A stretch of 59,527 nt of DNA, from contig DASZJD010000076.1 of the NCBI GenBank assembly GCA_035948415.1, forward strand, positions 1-59,527, given 5' to 3'. The DNA comes from Acidimicrobiia bacterium. GTDB lineage: Bacteria > Actinomycetota > Acidimicrobiia > IMCC26256 > PALSA-555. The notes under the pieces were generated by a model that saw nothing but the letters and a program-made list of their open reading frames with translations, did not search any database and was not told the DNA's origin. The translations under genes and the position numbers were made by a program. Below, piece after piece: positions 18,916 through 27,871 of the stretch. Positions within the stretch are counted from its first letter, which is position 1; the number at the start of each line of letters is the position of its first letter.

Positions 18916-19725
18916 ATGGCGACGGGAGGCAGATCGCGGCTGCGTTGCGCGCGGGCCCTCTCCTGCCTCGCCGTCGGCGCGGTCGGCGCGGTCGTCGGGA
19001 CCTGGACCGTCGGCGTCCACGCCGCGGCGCCCGCGTCGGCGCCGTCCCACGCCCTCCGTCGGGAGCTCCGCCTGGCCCCGGCGCTGGCGCGAGCGGTCAT
19101 GGTCCCCATGACCCGCGCCGCGGTCCTGTCCGTGCTCACGCCGGTCGGCGGCGGCGGACTGCAGCTCTACTCGGGCCCCGACGCGGCGGCGCCGGCGGCG
19201 TCGCTGCCCGCGACCGACGAGCTGGGCTCGCCGCTCGTGCTGCTCGGCGTGGCCCGCCAGGGAGACTGGCTCGAGGCGCTGCTACCGAGCCGGCCGAACG
19301 GCTCGACCGGCTGGGTCCGCGCCGCGGACGTCACGACCGCCACCCCGCAGTACGAGGTCAGCGTCTCGCTGGCGGCGCACCAGCTGCGCCTGATCCGCAT
19401 CAGCGACGGCGCCGTCGTGCTGACGAGCACGGTGGGCATCGGCGCGCCGAACACCCCGACCCCGCCGGGCGAGTACTTCGTCCGGGACCTGTTCCCGACC
19501 CACACCATGGATCATCCCTACGGTCCCTTCGCGTTCGGGCTCTCCGGGCACTCGGACGTGCTCATGCACTTCGGGACCGGCGACGGTCGCATCGCCATCC
19601 ACGGGACGAACCAGCCCGCAAGCATCGGCGCCGACCTGTCGGCCGGCTGCGTGCACGTCCCGAACGACGTCGACCTCGCGCTCATCCCCTACCTGACCCT
19701 GGGCACGCCGGTCGTCATCGGCTGA
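18916..19725 (+). CDS. secreted L,D-transpeptidase (YkuD domain)
   Basis: A 269-residue exported enzyme that makes 3-3 peptidoglycan cross-links or attaches proteins to the wall. The N-terminal stretch LSCLAVGAVGAVVGTWTVGV is a signal peptide or anchor. The middle has an SH3-like region ending STGWVRAADVTT. The YkuD domain starts at YEVSVSLAAHQLRLIRISDG and has the catalytic set His229 in AIHGTNQPASIG and Cys245 in LSAGCVHVPNDV. A GTG three bases upstream is an alternative start. It is convergent with dnaE2. Confidence 0.9.
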   Translation: MATGGRSRLRCARALSCLAVGAVGAVVGTWTVGVHAAAPASAPSHALRRELRLAPALARAVMVPMTRAAVLSVLTPVGGGGLQLYSGPDAAAPAASLPATDELGSPLVLLGVARQGDWLEALLPSRPNGSTGWVRAADVTTATPQYEVSVSLAAHQLRLIRISDGAVVLTSTVGIGAPNTPTPPGEYFVRDLFPTHTMDHPYGPFAFGLSGHSDVLMHFGTGDGRIAIHGTNQPASIGADLSAGCVHVPNDVDLALIPYLTLGTPVVIG

Positions 19726-19771
19726 GCCCGGTGCGCCGGCCGACGGCGGCACCGACCGAGCGGCGTCCCGA

Positions 19772-22700
19772 CTAGTGGAAGTCGCGTGACCGCGGGAGCG
19801 CCGCGGGGGTGAGGGCGAGGGCCTCGAGGTGGCGGGCCAGGAGGTTCACGACCCCCTGCTGGCGCTCCAGCCGACCCCGGACCCGCAGGGCCGGCGAGGT
19901 CCGGGCCACCCGGCGATACCGCTGCCAGACGTCCGGCGTGCAGATCACGTTCACGAGCCCGGTCTCGTCCTCGAGGTTGAGGAACACCACCCCCTTGGCC
20001 GTCTCGGGCTGCTGGCGGTGCGTGACCACCCCGGCCACCTCGACGGCGTCGCCGTCGGGCCGGGACCGGAGCGCCTCGGCGGTGACCACCCCCGACGCGG
20101 CCAGCTCGTCGCGCACGAACTCGGTCGGGTGCCGGGCCGCGGACAGGCCGGTGGCGGCGAGGTCGGCGGCGGTGGCCTCCACCTCGGTCATGCCCGGGAG
20201 CGGCGGCGCGTCGATCCCGGTGACGATGCCGGGCAGGGTGTCGGGGCGGGCGTCGCGCAGGCCGCCGGCCGCCCAGAGCCCCTCCCGCCGGGAGACGCCG
20301 AAGGCCGCGAACGCGCCCGCCGTCGCCAGCGACTCGAGGGCGTCGACGGTGGCCCCGGTGCGGCGGGTGAAGTCCTCGAGATCCGTGAACGGCCGCTCGG
20401 CGCGGGCCTCGTCGATCCGGTCCAGCAGCCGGTCGGCGAGGCCCCGCACGTAGCGCAGGCCGATCCGCACCGCGTGCGTGGACACGTCGGCGTGCCACCC
20501 CGGCCGGGGGACGCCGATCGGCCCGACGTCGGCGGTGCGGGGCTCGAGGGTGCAGTCCCGCCGGGACGCCTGGACGCAGGGGCCGAGGACCTGCACCCCG
20601 TGGCGGATCGCGTCCCGCACGATCGTGTGGGACGAGTAGAAGCCCATCGGCTGCGCGTTCAGCAGCGCGCCGGAGAACTCGGCCGGGTAGCGCCGCTTCA
20701 CCCACGCGCTCGCGTACACCAGGTAGGCGAAGCTCACCGAGTGGCTCTCGGGGAACCCGAAGTCGGCGAACGCCTCGAGCTTGCGGGCGATCTCCTCGGC
20801 GGTCTCGCCGGTGATCCCCCGCTCCGCCATGCCTCGCAGCAGGCGGTCACGCATGGCCGCCATGCGCGCCCGTGAGCGCTTCGACCCCATCGCCTGACGG
20901 AGCTGGTCCGCCTCGCCCGGGGTGAACCCGGCGGCGTCGATGGCGATCTGCATGAGCTGCTCCTGGAAGAGCGGCACCCCCAGGGTCTTGCGCAGGCAGG
21001 GCTCGAGGATCGGGTGGGGGTACGTGACCGGCTCCTCCCCGCTGCGCCGCCGCAGGTAGGGGTGCACCGAGCCGCCCTGGATCGGGCCCGGCCGGATGAG
21101 CGCCACCTCGATGACGAGGTCGTAGAAGGTGCGAGGACGCAGACGAGGCAGCGTCGCCATCTGGGCTCGGCTCTCGACCTGGAACACCCCGATGGTGTCG
21201 GCGGCGCAGAGCAGGTCGTAGACCTCGTCCTCTTGGGGGATGGTGGCGAGGTCCACCTCGGTGCCCTCGTGCACGCGGACCAGGTCGGCGGCGAGGTGCA
21301 GCATCGTGAGCATCCCGAGACCGAGCAGGTCGAACTTCACGAGGCCGGCGGCGGCGCAGTCGTCCTTGTCCCACTGGAGCACCGACCGGTCCTCCATGCG
21401 GGCCCACTCGACGGGGCAGAACTCCACGAGCGGCCGGTCGGCCATGACCATCCCGCCCGAGTGGATGCCGAGGTGGCGCGGGTAGTCGAGGACCTGGCGG
21501 GCCAGGTCCAGCACCAGCTCGGGGACCGGCGGCGCCCCGTCGGAGGCGACGACGTCGTCGAAGGCCTCCTCGCGCGACCGCCACCGGTCGATCCACTTCG
21601 TGAGGGCGTCGGCGTGGCCCGGGGACAGCCCGACCGCCTTCGCCATCTCGCGCAGCGCCGAGCGGGGCCGGTAGGAGATGACGTTGGCGACCTGGGCGGC
21701 CCGGTCCCGCCCGTACCGCTGGTAGAGGAACTGGATCACCTCCTCGCGGCGCTGGTGCTCGATGTCGAGGTCGATGTCCGGGGGCCCGTCCCGCTCCGGG
21801 GACAGGAAGCGCTCGAAGAGCAGCCCGAGGGCGACGGCGTCGGCCTTCGTGATGCCGAGCGCGTAGCAGACGGCGCTGTTCGCCGCGCTGCCCCGACCCT
21901 GGCAGTAGATGTCGTGCTGGGCGCAGAACGACACGATCTCGTCGAGCAGCAGGAAGTAGCCCGGGAAGTTGAGCTGCTCGATCACGTCGAGCTCGTAGGC
22001 CAGCTGACGCACCGCCTGGTCGTGGTTCGGGTGGCTGGCCGGGTAGCGCAGGGCGGCTCCCCGCCAGGTGAGCTCGCGCAGCCACGAGATGTCGCTGTGG
22101 CCGGGCGGGACGTCGAGGTCGGGGAGGTCGGGTGCGGCCAGGCGCAGGTCGAACGCGCACGCGCCCGCCACGTCGAGCGTGCGCTCGACCGCGCCGGGCC
22201 AGCGGGCGAACCGGCGCGCCTGCTCTGCCGGCCGGCGGAGCTGCGCCAGCGGCGAGGCCGGCAGCCAGCCGTCGAGCTCGTCGAGCGAGCGCCGGGCGCG
22301 GATGGCGGCGAGCGCGGTGGCGAGCGGCTGCTGGCGGCTGGTCGCGTAGTGGACGTTGTTCGTGGCCACGACCTCCACCCCGGCGTGGGCCGCGACCTCG
22401 GCGAGGGCGTCGTTGCGGTGACGGTCGAGGGGGTCGCCGTGGTCCCACAGCTCGACGAGGACCCGGTCCCGCCCGAACGCGGCCACGAGGCGCTCGAGGG
22501 CCCGGCGGGCGGCGGCGGGACCGGCGGTGAGCAGCGCGCGCGGCACCGGGCCCTTGCGGCACCCGGTCAGCACCACCCAGGCGTCGTTCGTGACGCTCGC
22601 CCGGCCGCCGCTGGCGTGCACGCCGACGCGGGCGGCCTCGGCGAGGCCGGCCAGCGTGAAGCGAGGGGCGCCCTTCTCCCCCGCCAGCTGCCCCTCGCTG

Positions 22701-23005
22701 ATGGCCCGGGCCAGGCGGGCGTGCCCCCGCGGCCCCTCCGCCAGCACCACGAGGTGCTCGCCCGGGGGGTCGGCGGCCCCGTTCGCGGGCTCCCGGGCCT
22801 CCAGCGTGAGCTCGGCGCCGAAGACCGTCGGCAGCCCCACGCCGGCGGCCGCGGCCGCGAACCGGACGATGCCGTAGAAGCCGTCGTGGTCGGTGACGGC
22901 GAGGGCCGACAACCCGAGGCGGGCCGCCTCGTCGACGAGCTCCTCGGGGTGGCTGGCCCCGTCGAGGAACGAGAAGTTCGTGTGGCAGTGCAGCTCGGCG
23001 TACAG
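19772..23005 (-). CDS. dnaE2: error-prone DNA polymerase III alpha subunit DnaE2 (ImuC)
   Basis: About 1077 residues, normal for DnaE2. The PHP domain starts YAELHCHTNFSFLDGASHPE; the C-family polymerase core has CQGRGSAANSAVCYALGITK and GPPDIDLDIEHQRREEVIQF with the catalytic Asp pair, then LVKFDLLGLGMLTMLH and FGFPESHSVSFAYLVYASAW; a C-terminal OB fold follows. It does lesion-bypass synthesis with ImuA'/ImuB after DNA damage. A perfect LexA box lies 33 bases before the proposed start. No ATG, GTG or TTG exists in frame between an upstream TAG and the conserved HCH motif: CTG at 23005, preceded by GGGGGG with six bases spacing, is the only plausible early start. TTG 22912 would delete part of the PHP domain. 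A one-base indel in the G run is the other explanation. Confidence 0.9.
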   Translation of the reverse strand: MYAELHCHTNFSFLDGASHPEELVDEAARLGLSALAVTDHDGFYGIVRFAAAAAGVGLPTVFGAELTLEAREPANGAADPPGEHLVVLAEGPRGHARLARAISEGQLAGEKGAPRFTLAGLAEAARVGVHASGGRASVTNDAWVVLTGCRKGPVPRALLTAGPAAARRALERLVAAFGRDRVLVELWDHGDPLDRHRNDALAEVAAHAGVEVVATNNVHYATSRQQPLATALAAIRARRSLDELDGWLPASPLAQLRRPAEQARRFARWPGAVERTLDVAGACAFDLRLAAPDLPDLDVPPGHSDISWLRELTWRGAALRYPASHPNHDQAVRQLAYELDVIEQLNFPGYFLLLDEIVSFCAQHDIYCQGRGSAANSAVCYALGITKADAVALGLLFERFLSPERDGPPDIDLDIEHQRREEVIQFLYQRYGRDRAAQVANVISYRPRSALREMAKAVGLSPGHADALTKWIDRWRSREEAFDDVVASDGAPPVPELVLDLARQVLDYPRHLGIHSGGMVMADRPLVEFCPVEWARMEDRSVLQWDKDDCAAAGLVKFDLLGLGMLTMLHLAADLVRVHEGTEVDLATIPQEDEVYDLLCAADTIGVFQVESRAQMATLPRLRPRTFYDLVIEVALIRPGPIQGGSVHPYLRRRSGEEPVTYPHPILEPCLRKTLGVPLFQEQLMQIAIDAAGFTPGEADQLRQAMGSKRSRARMAAMRDRLLRGMAERGITGETAEEIARKLEAFADFGFPESHSVSFAYLVYASAWVKRRYPAEFSGALLNAQPMGFYSSHTIVRDAIRHGVQVLGPCVQASRRDCTLEPRTADVGPIGVPRPGWHADVSTHAVRIGLRYVRGLADRLLDRIDEARAERPFTDLEDFTRRTGATVDALESLATAGAFAAFGVSRREGLWAAGGLRDARPDTLPGIVTGIDAPPLPGMTEVEATAADLAATGLSAARHPTEFVRDELAASGVVTAEALRSRPDGDAVEVAGVVTHRQQPETAKGVVFLNLEDETGLVNVICTPDVWQRYRRVARTSPALRVRGRLERQQGVVNLLARHLEALALTPAALPRSRDFH

Positions 23006-23038
23006 GTGGCACCCCCCGGGCCCGGGGGCGTCACCCTA

Positions 23039-23054
23039 TCGAACACATGTTCGA
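23039..23054 (-). promoter_or_regulatory. LexA (SOS) box of dnaE2
   Basis: TCGAACACATGTTCGA is a perfect match to the actinobacterial LexA consensus TCGAAC-N4-GTTCGA, a 16-base palindrome. It sits 33 bases upstream of the proposed dnaE2 start, where LexA would block RNA polymerase until DNA damage. The partner gene set imuA'-imuB has its own box. Confidence 0.9.
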
Positions 23055-23058
23055 GGCT

Positions 23059-23597
23059 CCAAGTGCCCGGGGATGTGCGGGCTGACAAACCCAAGACCCA
23101 ACGCGCCGGCTGGGACACGGGGCTCAACCCCTATTGCGCGCTGCCCTGGCGGTAGGCGGTCACCTTGATCTCGACCAGGAAGCGAGAGTCGACCAGCTTG
23201 TCGACACCCACCATCGTGCTCGCCGAGAGCCCGCTCTGGAACAGCTCGTGGCGAATGGCGTCGCCGGCTGCCACCGCGGCCTCATGGTCACCGACGAAGA
23301 AAACCGTCTGGTCGGCGATATCCGCCAGCGTGCAGCTGAACTGGCTGAGAGCGTCGGCGATGCTGCGGTAGGCGATTCGCATCTGGCTCTCGATGTCGGC
23401 CGGAACGGTGAGTGTCTCGGGGTCGAGGCCGACCATGCCCGAAACGTGGACCGTGTCGCCAGATGCCACGGCGAGCGAGAACGGCAAGGCGCCGTCGAAC
23501 GGGTCGTATCGCTCTAATCCCATGCCCCTCCTTAGCAGCGGGCGAGTGTGCGGTCTCGCGCTGGGTTCGTCAAGCCGCTCATCACCAAGTGCCCGGG
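23059..23597. repeat. imperfect repeats flanking the ridA gene
   Basis: Two related segments bracket ridA. In the same orientation, CCAAGTGCCCGGG occurs at 23059-23071 and again at 23585-23597. Directly next to these, GATGTGCGGGCTGACAAACC (from 23072) is matched in inverted orientation by the complement of 23562-23583, which reads GATGAGCGGCTTGACGAACC; about 18 of 22 positions agree. The inverted arms look like remains of terminal repeats, but no transposase is present. Confidence 0.55.
23131..23523 (-). CDS. ridA: RidA/YjgF-family protein
   Basis: A 130-residue Rid-superfamily protein: FSLAVASGDTVHVSGMVGLD, IESQMRIAYRSIADALSQFS and LVDSRFLVEIKVTAYR are the usual three blocks. Rid proteins hydrolyse reactive enamines and imines; the catalytic Arg of true RidA is not clear here since the C-terminal block reads SRFLVEIKVTAY, so it may belong to a Rid1-7 subgroup. 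A strong AAGGAGG site lies four bases before ATG 23523. Its codons look less extremely GC-rich than its neighbours', and it is bracketed by repeats, suggesting acquisition. It interrupts the SOS gene set. Confidence 0.85.
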   Translation of the reverse strand: MGLERYDPFDGALPFSLAVASGDTVHVSGMVGLDPETLTVPADIESQMRIAYRSIADALSQFSCTLADIADQTVFFVGDHEAAVAAGDAIRHELFQSGLSASTMVGVDKLVDSRFLVEIKVTAYRQGSAQ

Positions 23598-23728
23598 TGG
23601 GTGGGCCCTCGCCCGCCGCCGTGGCCCCCGGCCCGCCGGGCCCGAAGGCCAGGACCCCGGCCGCCTCGTCCGGCTCGGAGCCGGCGTTGCCGGGTCGACC
23701 GCCCCCGCCCGCGCCCGACCCGGGCCGC

Positions 23729-24382
23729 CTACTCGCTCGACAGGAACGGGACGAGCCGCTCGCGTTGGATCAACAGGATCGACGTGACGAGCACCCACAG
23801 GGGGAAGAGCACGAAGGGGAAGAAGACCACGCCCCCCAGCTGGGCGGCGGCGACGACGAAGCCGGAGATGATCAGCCAGAGCGGGAGCGTCCGGTCCTGG
23901 CGGGCGAGCAGCGACGCGAGCAGGACGAACAGGCCCGCCGCCAACGCACCCGCGACCAGCAAGAGCGCGAAGCCGATCGAGTCGAACTGCTGCGGGAGCT
24001 CGTTCACGGGGACGGGCGTGCTGCCGAACTCCTTCGCGCCGGGGATGCTCGCCCGGATGAGCGCCGAGACCAGCGCGACGGCGGCGAAGACCGACCCGAA
24101 GGTGAACATGAGCCCACCGCGGTCACGGACGCGCTCTCGCAGGCTCCACGCGAACCAGACGAACGCGAGCACACCCAGCACCATGAGGTAGGCGCCGATG
24201 ATCGCTTGCGTCCGGTGGTCGCTGTTCTTCCACCACGTCGCCCACTTCAGCGTGCGCACGGCGCTGCGGCTGTCGGTCGGGGTGGGAAACACGAGGAAGC
24301 CGGCCACGAACAGCGCGACGAACGCAATCCCCATCCACGGCCCGAGGCGGGCGAGTCGGGATCCGCCTTCGTCTGCACTCAC
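23729..24382 (-). CDS. integral membrane protein, unknown function
   Basis: A 217-residue protein with about six hydrophobic helices: PWMGIAFVALFVAGFLVFP, AIIGAYLMVLGVLAFVWFAW, GSVFAAVALVSALIRA, GFALLLVAGALAAGLFVLLA, LPLWLIISGFVVAAAQLGGV and FFPFVLFPLWVLVTSILLIQ. Charged residues cluster at the ends of helices, as in a real membrane protein. I do not recognise a named family; it resembles many uncharacterised actinobacterial membrane proteins. No partner genes are evident. Confidence 0.7.
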   Translation of the reverse strand: MSADEGGSRLARLGPWMGIAFVALFVAGFLVFPTPTDSRSAVRTLKWATWWKNSDHRTQAIIGAYLMVLGVLAFVWFAWSLRERVRDRGGLMFTFGSVFAAVALVSALIRASIPGAKEFGSTPVPVNELPQQFDSIGFALLLVAGALAAGLFVLLASLLARQDRTLPLWLIISGFVVAAAQLGGVVFFPFVLFPLWVLVTSILLIQRERLVPFLSSE

Positions 24383-24695
24383 CTGATGCCTCCTCGGCGA
24401 CCCGCGTCGGATCGCGTGCGGTCGTCGCTTCCTACCCCTGACGCGGCGCGACAGTCTCCGAGACGCGAACGGAGCGCGTCAAGGACGCTCACGACCCGTT
24501 CACGGGGCGGCGCCGAGCGTCCACGAACCGGAGACCAGGACGCCGCGGCAGAGGCGCACCGCCGCGAGCCGCCCGCTGACCCCGGGCACCGGGCTGACCG
24601 TCGCCCCGGCTTCACCGACCGATGATCCGTCCCGCCCGCTGCCTTCACAGTCCGGGGCTATCCCGGGGGGAGATCGAGAGCATCGGAGGGCGGCC
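24383..24695. other. gene-free divergent spacer, 313 bases
   Basis: This lies between the membrane protein gene and the divergent fatty acid hydroxylase-like gene. Short reading frames here have shadow-type composition. It should hold both promoters; a GGAGGG ribosome binding site for the right-hand gene is at its end. Nothing else recognised. Confidence 0.5.
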
Positions 24696-25574
24696 ATGGA
24701 GAGCACTGCGAGTTCCCAGGGCCCGGCGGCGGCCGACCGACCGACGCGTGCGGGGCTCGCGGTGGGGCTCATCACCGTCACGGCCCTCGTCGTCGGCCTC
24801 GTCACCCGCGGCGCCGGCGTCGTCGGGATCGCCGTGCTCTTCCTGCTGTTCGTGCCGCTCGAGAAGGTGTTCGCGCTCCGACCGCAGCGGGTGTTCCGTC
24901 GCGGCTTCCTCACCGACCTGACCCACCTGCTCGTGAACAACGTGCTCATCACCGTCGGGGTCCTCGTGGCCCTGGTCGTGGCCATGATCCCGTTCTTCTG
25001 GGTCCGACGGCTCGACATCGCCGGCGCCCTGCCCGCCGCGGTCGCGGTCACGCTGGCGGTGCTCATCGTGCTGGTCGGGCAGTACTGGGCGCACCGCCTG
25101 ACGCACCAGGTGCCGTTCCTGTGGCGGTTCCACGCCGTGCACCACAGCATCGAGAACATGGACTGGCTCGCCTCTGCTCGCGTGCACCCGATCGACCAGG
25201 TCTTCACCCACGGCGCGGTGGTGATCCCGCTGTACCTCCTCGGGTTCAGTGGCGGCACCTTCGGCGGCGTGGTCGTGTTCTTCACGCTGCTGGCGCTGTT
25301 CCAGCACGCCAACGTGCGGCTGCGGTTCCCGGTGGTGCGGTGGGTCATCAACACGCCCGAGTGGCATCACTGGCACCACGCCTTGGACCGCGAGGCCATC
25401 AACACGAACTTCGGGACTCCTGTCGTCGACAAGCTCTTCGGCACCGCCTACCTGCCGCGCCATCGGTGGCCGTCGGGGTTCGGGACGTCCGAGCCGGTCC
25501 CGCCGGTCGGCTACGGGCGCCAGCTCGGCTACCCGTTCACCGCGGCCGCTCGCGCCGGCGCGGCGTCCGGGTAG
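24696..25574 (+). CDS. sterol desaturase / fatty acid hydroxylase-superfamily membrane protein
   Basis: A 292-residue membrane protein with four or so hydrophobic helices and the full di-iron histidine set: HRLTH in QYWAHRLTHQVPFLWRFH, HAVHHS directly after, and HHWHH in TPEWHHWHHALDREAINTNF. This is the FA_hydroxylase (sterol desaturase) superfamily, which uses O2 and a di-iron site to hydroxylate or desaturate lipids. The substrate cannot be told; carotenoid, fatty acid and sterol enzymes share the motifs. GGAGGG precedes ATG 24696. It sits alone between SOS genes. Confidence 0.88.
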   Translation: MESTASSQGPAAADRPTRAGLAVGLITVTALVVGLVTRGAGVVGIAVLFLLFVPLEKVFALRPQRVFRRGFLTDLTHLLVNNVLITVGVLVALVVAMIPFFWVRRLDIAGALPAAVAVTLAVLIVLVGQYWAHRLTHQVPFLWRFHAVHHSIENMDWLASARVHPIDQVFTHGAVVIPLYLLGFSGGTFGGVVVFFTLLALFQHANVRLRFPVVRWVINTPEWHHWHHALDREAINTNFGTPVVDKLFGTAYLPRHRWPSGFGTSEPVPPVGYGRQLGYPFTAAARAGAASG

Positions 25575-25632
25575 TGCCCGCGCTCACCGGGTGGCGGGCG
25601 CGCGCCCTGGCGGTGGCGATCGACCTCGGGGG

Positions 25633-27228
25633 TCAGTCGTAGATCGCCTCGATCCCGGCCCGTCCCCCCTCCACCACGACGAGGCAGGCGACGTCGGTCA
25701 CCTCGGTGCGCGCCACGACCTGCCAGAGCGCCCGGCGGCGACGACTGACCCGGTCCCACCAGCAGACGTCCTGGGGCCAGGGCCCGGCCCAGGCCACGAC
25801 GTCGGCGACCCCGAGCGGGTCGCCCACGAGGCGGGCCGGCGCCGCCGAGGCCTCGCCCCGTCCCGACACCAGCACGGGCTCCCCGTCGGCGTCGAGCAGC
25901 GCGACCGGGAGCCGGGACTCGAAGACGCGGGCCGGCGGCGGCCCGGGCACCGCGCCGGGCCAGGTCGGGGCCTCCGGTCCCGGGTCGCCGTCGCGGGCCT
26001 CGCCCCACGGCACCCAGCCCGTCCGCTCGCTCGGGATGCGTCCGCCGCGGGGCAGGACGGTGACGACCGCGCTCGGTCCCACCATCGCCTGGAGGCGGGC
26101 CAGGGCCCGGTCGGCCCGGTCGCCGGCGGCGGCGTCGCCGCCCCAGAAGCCGAGCTGGCGCCCGGTCGCCGCCACGACCTGGTCGGGGACCAGGCGCACG
26201 AGGGTGAGGCCCCCGGTGGCGTCGTCCTCGGCGGCCTCGCCGCCGCGGGTGAGCCACCCGTCGAGCTGCCAGCGCACCCGGGTGGCGAGGCCGGTGGCGG
26301 TGAGCGCGCCCTCGTGGCGCCAGCAGCGCGAGAGCCGCTCGCCGTGCTCGGTCTCGGCGTCGACGACGACCTGGGTGCAGGTGAGGCCTCGCGCCGCCAG
26401 CCGGTCGAGCAGCCGGTCGGCGAGGCCCTTGGCGACGAAGGCGACCTCCTCGACCCGGGTGGCCGGCGGGTCGAACTCCCAGGTCTCGACGAGCTCGGGC
26501 GGCGCCGGGGCCGGGCGCACCGCGTGCTCGCCGAGGCCGCGGGCCAGCCGGTGGGCGCGGACCCCGGCGGGCCCGAAGCGGGCGAGCACGGCCGAGCCGG
26601 GCAGGGCCGCGAAGTCCCCGAGGCGCTCCAGGCCGAGGCGGGTGAGGAGCTCGGGCAGGCCCTCGGCGTCGTCGAGCACGTCGACCGGCCAGGAGGCGAG
26701 GAAGGAGGGGGTGTCGCCCGGCGCGACGACGTGGGCGTCGCCGGGGCGGGCGCGTCGGGCCGCCAGCCGCGCCGCGAACCGGCCGTCGGCGACCCCGACC
26801 CTCGCCTCGGCGAGGCCGATCTCGGTCAGGGCGGCCCCGACGCGTCGACCCAAGCCGGCGTCGCCGCCGAAGTAGCGGGCGGGCCCGCGGGTGGGGAACG
26901 TCAGCACCCCCGGCTGCTCGAGCACCAGCCCCGGGGTGACCGCCTCGACGGCGCGGGCGACCACCTCGAAGGCGCGCGCCTCGACCGCGGGGTCGGCGTC
27001 GAGCACGACGAGGCCCGGACAGCGGGCCTCCGCCTCGCGGCGGCGCAGCCCGCGTCGGACCCCGTCACGGCGCGCCTCGCTCGACGCGGCGCGCACGAGC
27101 GTCCCGTGGGCGCCGGGCTCGACGACCGCGACCGGCTGGCCCGCCCGCGCCGGGACCGCCCGGCGGGCCACGACGACGGGCCAGTCCGGGCACCAGACGC
27201 AGAGGGTCCGTTCAGCCGGCGAGGACAC
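25633..27228 (-). CDS. imuB: ImuB, catalytically inactive Y-family polymerase-like protein
   Basis: A 531-residue protein of the Y-family polymerase fold: LCVWCPDWPVVVARRAVPAR at the start, AVTPGLVLEQPGVLTFPTRG, ARYFGGDAGLGRRVGAALTE and a helix-hairpin-helix region LLTRLGLERLGDFAALPGSA. The acidic catalytic residues of PolIV (DxD in the palm, SxDE) are absent, as expected of ImuB, which is an adaptor linking ImuA', DnaE2 and the beta clamp. The extended C-terminus ends with a Trp-rich RALWQVVARTEV region. GTG 27228 overlaps imuA' by 17 bases, so the two are translationally coupled. Confidence 0.9.
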   Translation of the reverse strand: MSSPAERTLCVWCPDWPVVVARRAVPARAGQPVAVVEPGAHGTLVRAASSEARRDGVRRGLRRREAEARCPGLVVLDADPAVEARAFEVVARAVEAVTPGLVLEQPGVLTFPTRGPARYFGGDAGLGRRVGAALTEIGLAEARVGVADGRFAARLAARRARPGDAHVVAPGDTPSFLASWPVDVLDDAEGLPELLTRLGLERLGDFAALPGSAVLARFGPAGVRAHRLARGLGEHAVRPAPAPPELVETWEFDPPATRVEEVAFVAKGLADRLLDRLAARGLTCTQVVVDAETEHGERLSRCWRHEGALTATGLATRVRWQLDGWLTRGGEAAEDDATGGLTLVRLVPDQVVAATGRQLGFWGGDAAAGDRADRALARLQAMVGPSAVVTVLPRGGRIPSERTGWVPWGEARDGDPGPEAPTWPGAVPGPPPARVFESRLPVALLDADGEPVLVSGRGEASAAPARLVGDPLGVADVVAWAGPWPQDVCWWDRVSRRRRALWQVVARTEVTDVACLVVVEGGRAGIEAIYD

Positions 27229-27859
27229 CGGCCTGTTCCCGCGTGCCGGTGACGAGCCGCACCCGGGGCGGCCGGGTGGCGAGGAGACCGCCGCCGCCGC
27301 CGAGACCCGACCACGGGCCCCCTTCGACGTGGACCCGCTGGGTCGCGCTGGCCGGCCACGGGCTCCGCGGCGCGGCGAGGGGCACCAGGACGACCCCCCG
27401 CTCGCGGGCCCGGGCCGCGAGGCGGTGGGCGTCGCCCGGTCGGAGGTGCCGCGGCACCTCGGCCACCGCCACGCTCACGCCGTCGAGCAGCACGGCGACC
27501 GCCGCGGCCCAGCGGTCGGGGGGAACCCGCCGGGCCACGGCGAACCGTTCGAGGGCGACCCCGGCGGCGGCGACCGCCTCGCCGCCGAGCGTGCCGTCGA
27601 GGTCGACGACCGCCGCCCACTCCCCGACGCTGGTCGCCGCCGCGCACAGCGACAGGGCCGCCGAGGTCGCCCCCGTCCCCACCCCTCCCTCCACCACCAC
27701 GACCGACCCCCGCACGACCTCCGGCAGGAGCCGGCCGAGCGGGCCGGGCACGGGCAGGGTCCGCGCCCAGGCCGGCACGACGGGGCGGGTCCGCTGGTGG
27801 ACCTCGGTCAGACGGGCTCGGGCGACGGGGTCCCGGGACGGGAGCGCAGCCAGCCTCAT
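27212..27859 (-). CDS. imuA': ImuA' mutagenesis accessory protein (RecA-fold)
   Basis: A 215-residue protein with a degenerate RecA-like fold: LLPEVVRGSVVVVEGGVGTG carries a poor Walker A (GGVGTGATS, no Lys), then SVGEWAAVVDLDGTLGGEAV as strand and Walker B-like region. ImuA' proteins support ImuB and DnaE2 in damage-induced mutagenesis. ATG 27859 is only 12 bases from a LexA box, with GGGGGG abutting it, so the transcript may be nearly leaderless. It overlaps imuB by 17 bases. The pairing with imuB and a LexA box makes the call firm despite low sequence conservation of the family. Confidence 0.85.
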   Translation of the reverse strand: MRLAALPSRDPVARARLTEVHQRTRPVVPAWARTLPVPGPLGRLLPEVVRGSVVVVEGGVGTGATSAALSLCAAATSVGEWAAVVDLDGTLGGEAVAAAGVALERFAVARRVPPDRWAAAVAVLLDGVSVAVAEVPRHLRPGDAHRLAARARERGVVLVPLAAPRSPWPASATQRVHVEGGPWSGLGGGGGLLATRPPRVRLVTGTREQAGVLAG

Positions 27860-27871
27860 CCCCCCGGTCTA

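Noticed and set aside
21014-23155. A 713-codon plus-strand frame opposite dnaE2.
   Set aside because: Antisense shadow of a polymerase gene with all its motifs.
23059-23597. An insertion sequence around ridA.
   Set aside because: The flanking repeats are short and imperfect and there is no transposase; noted only as repeats.
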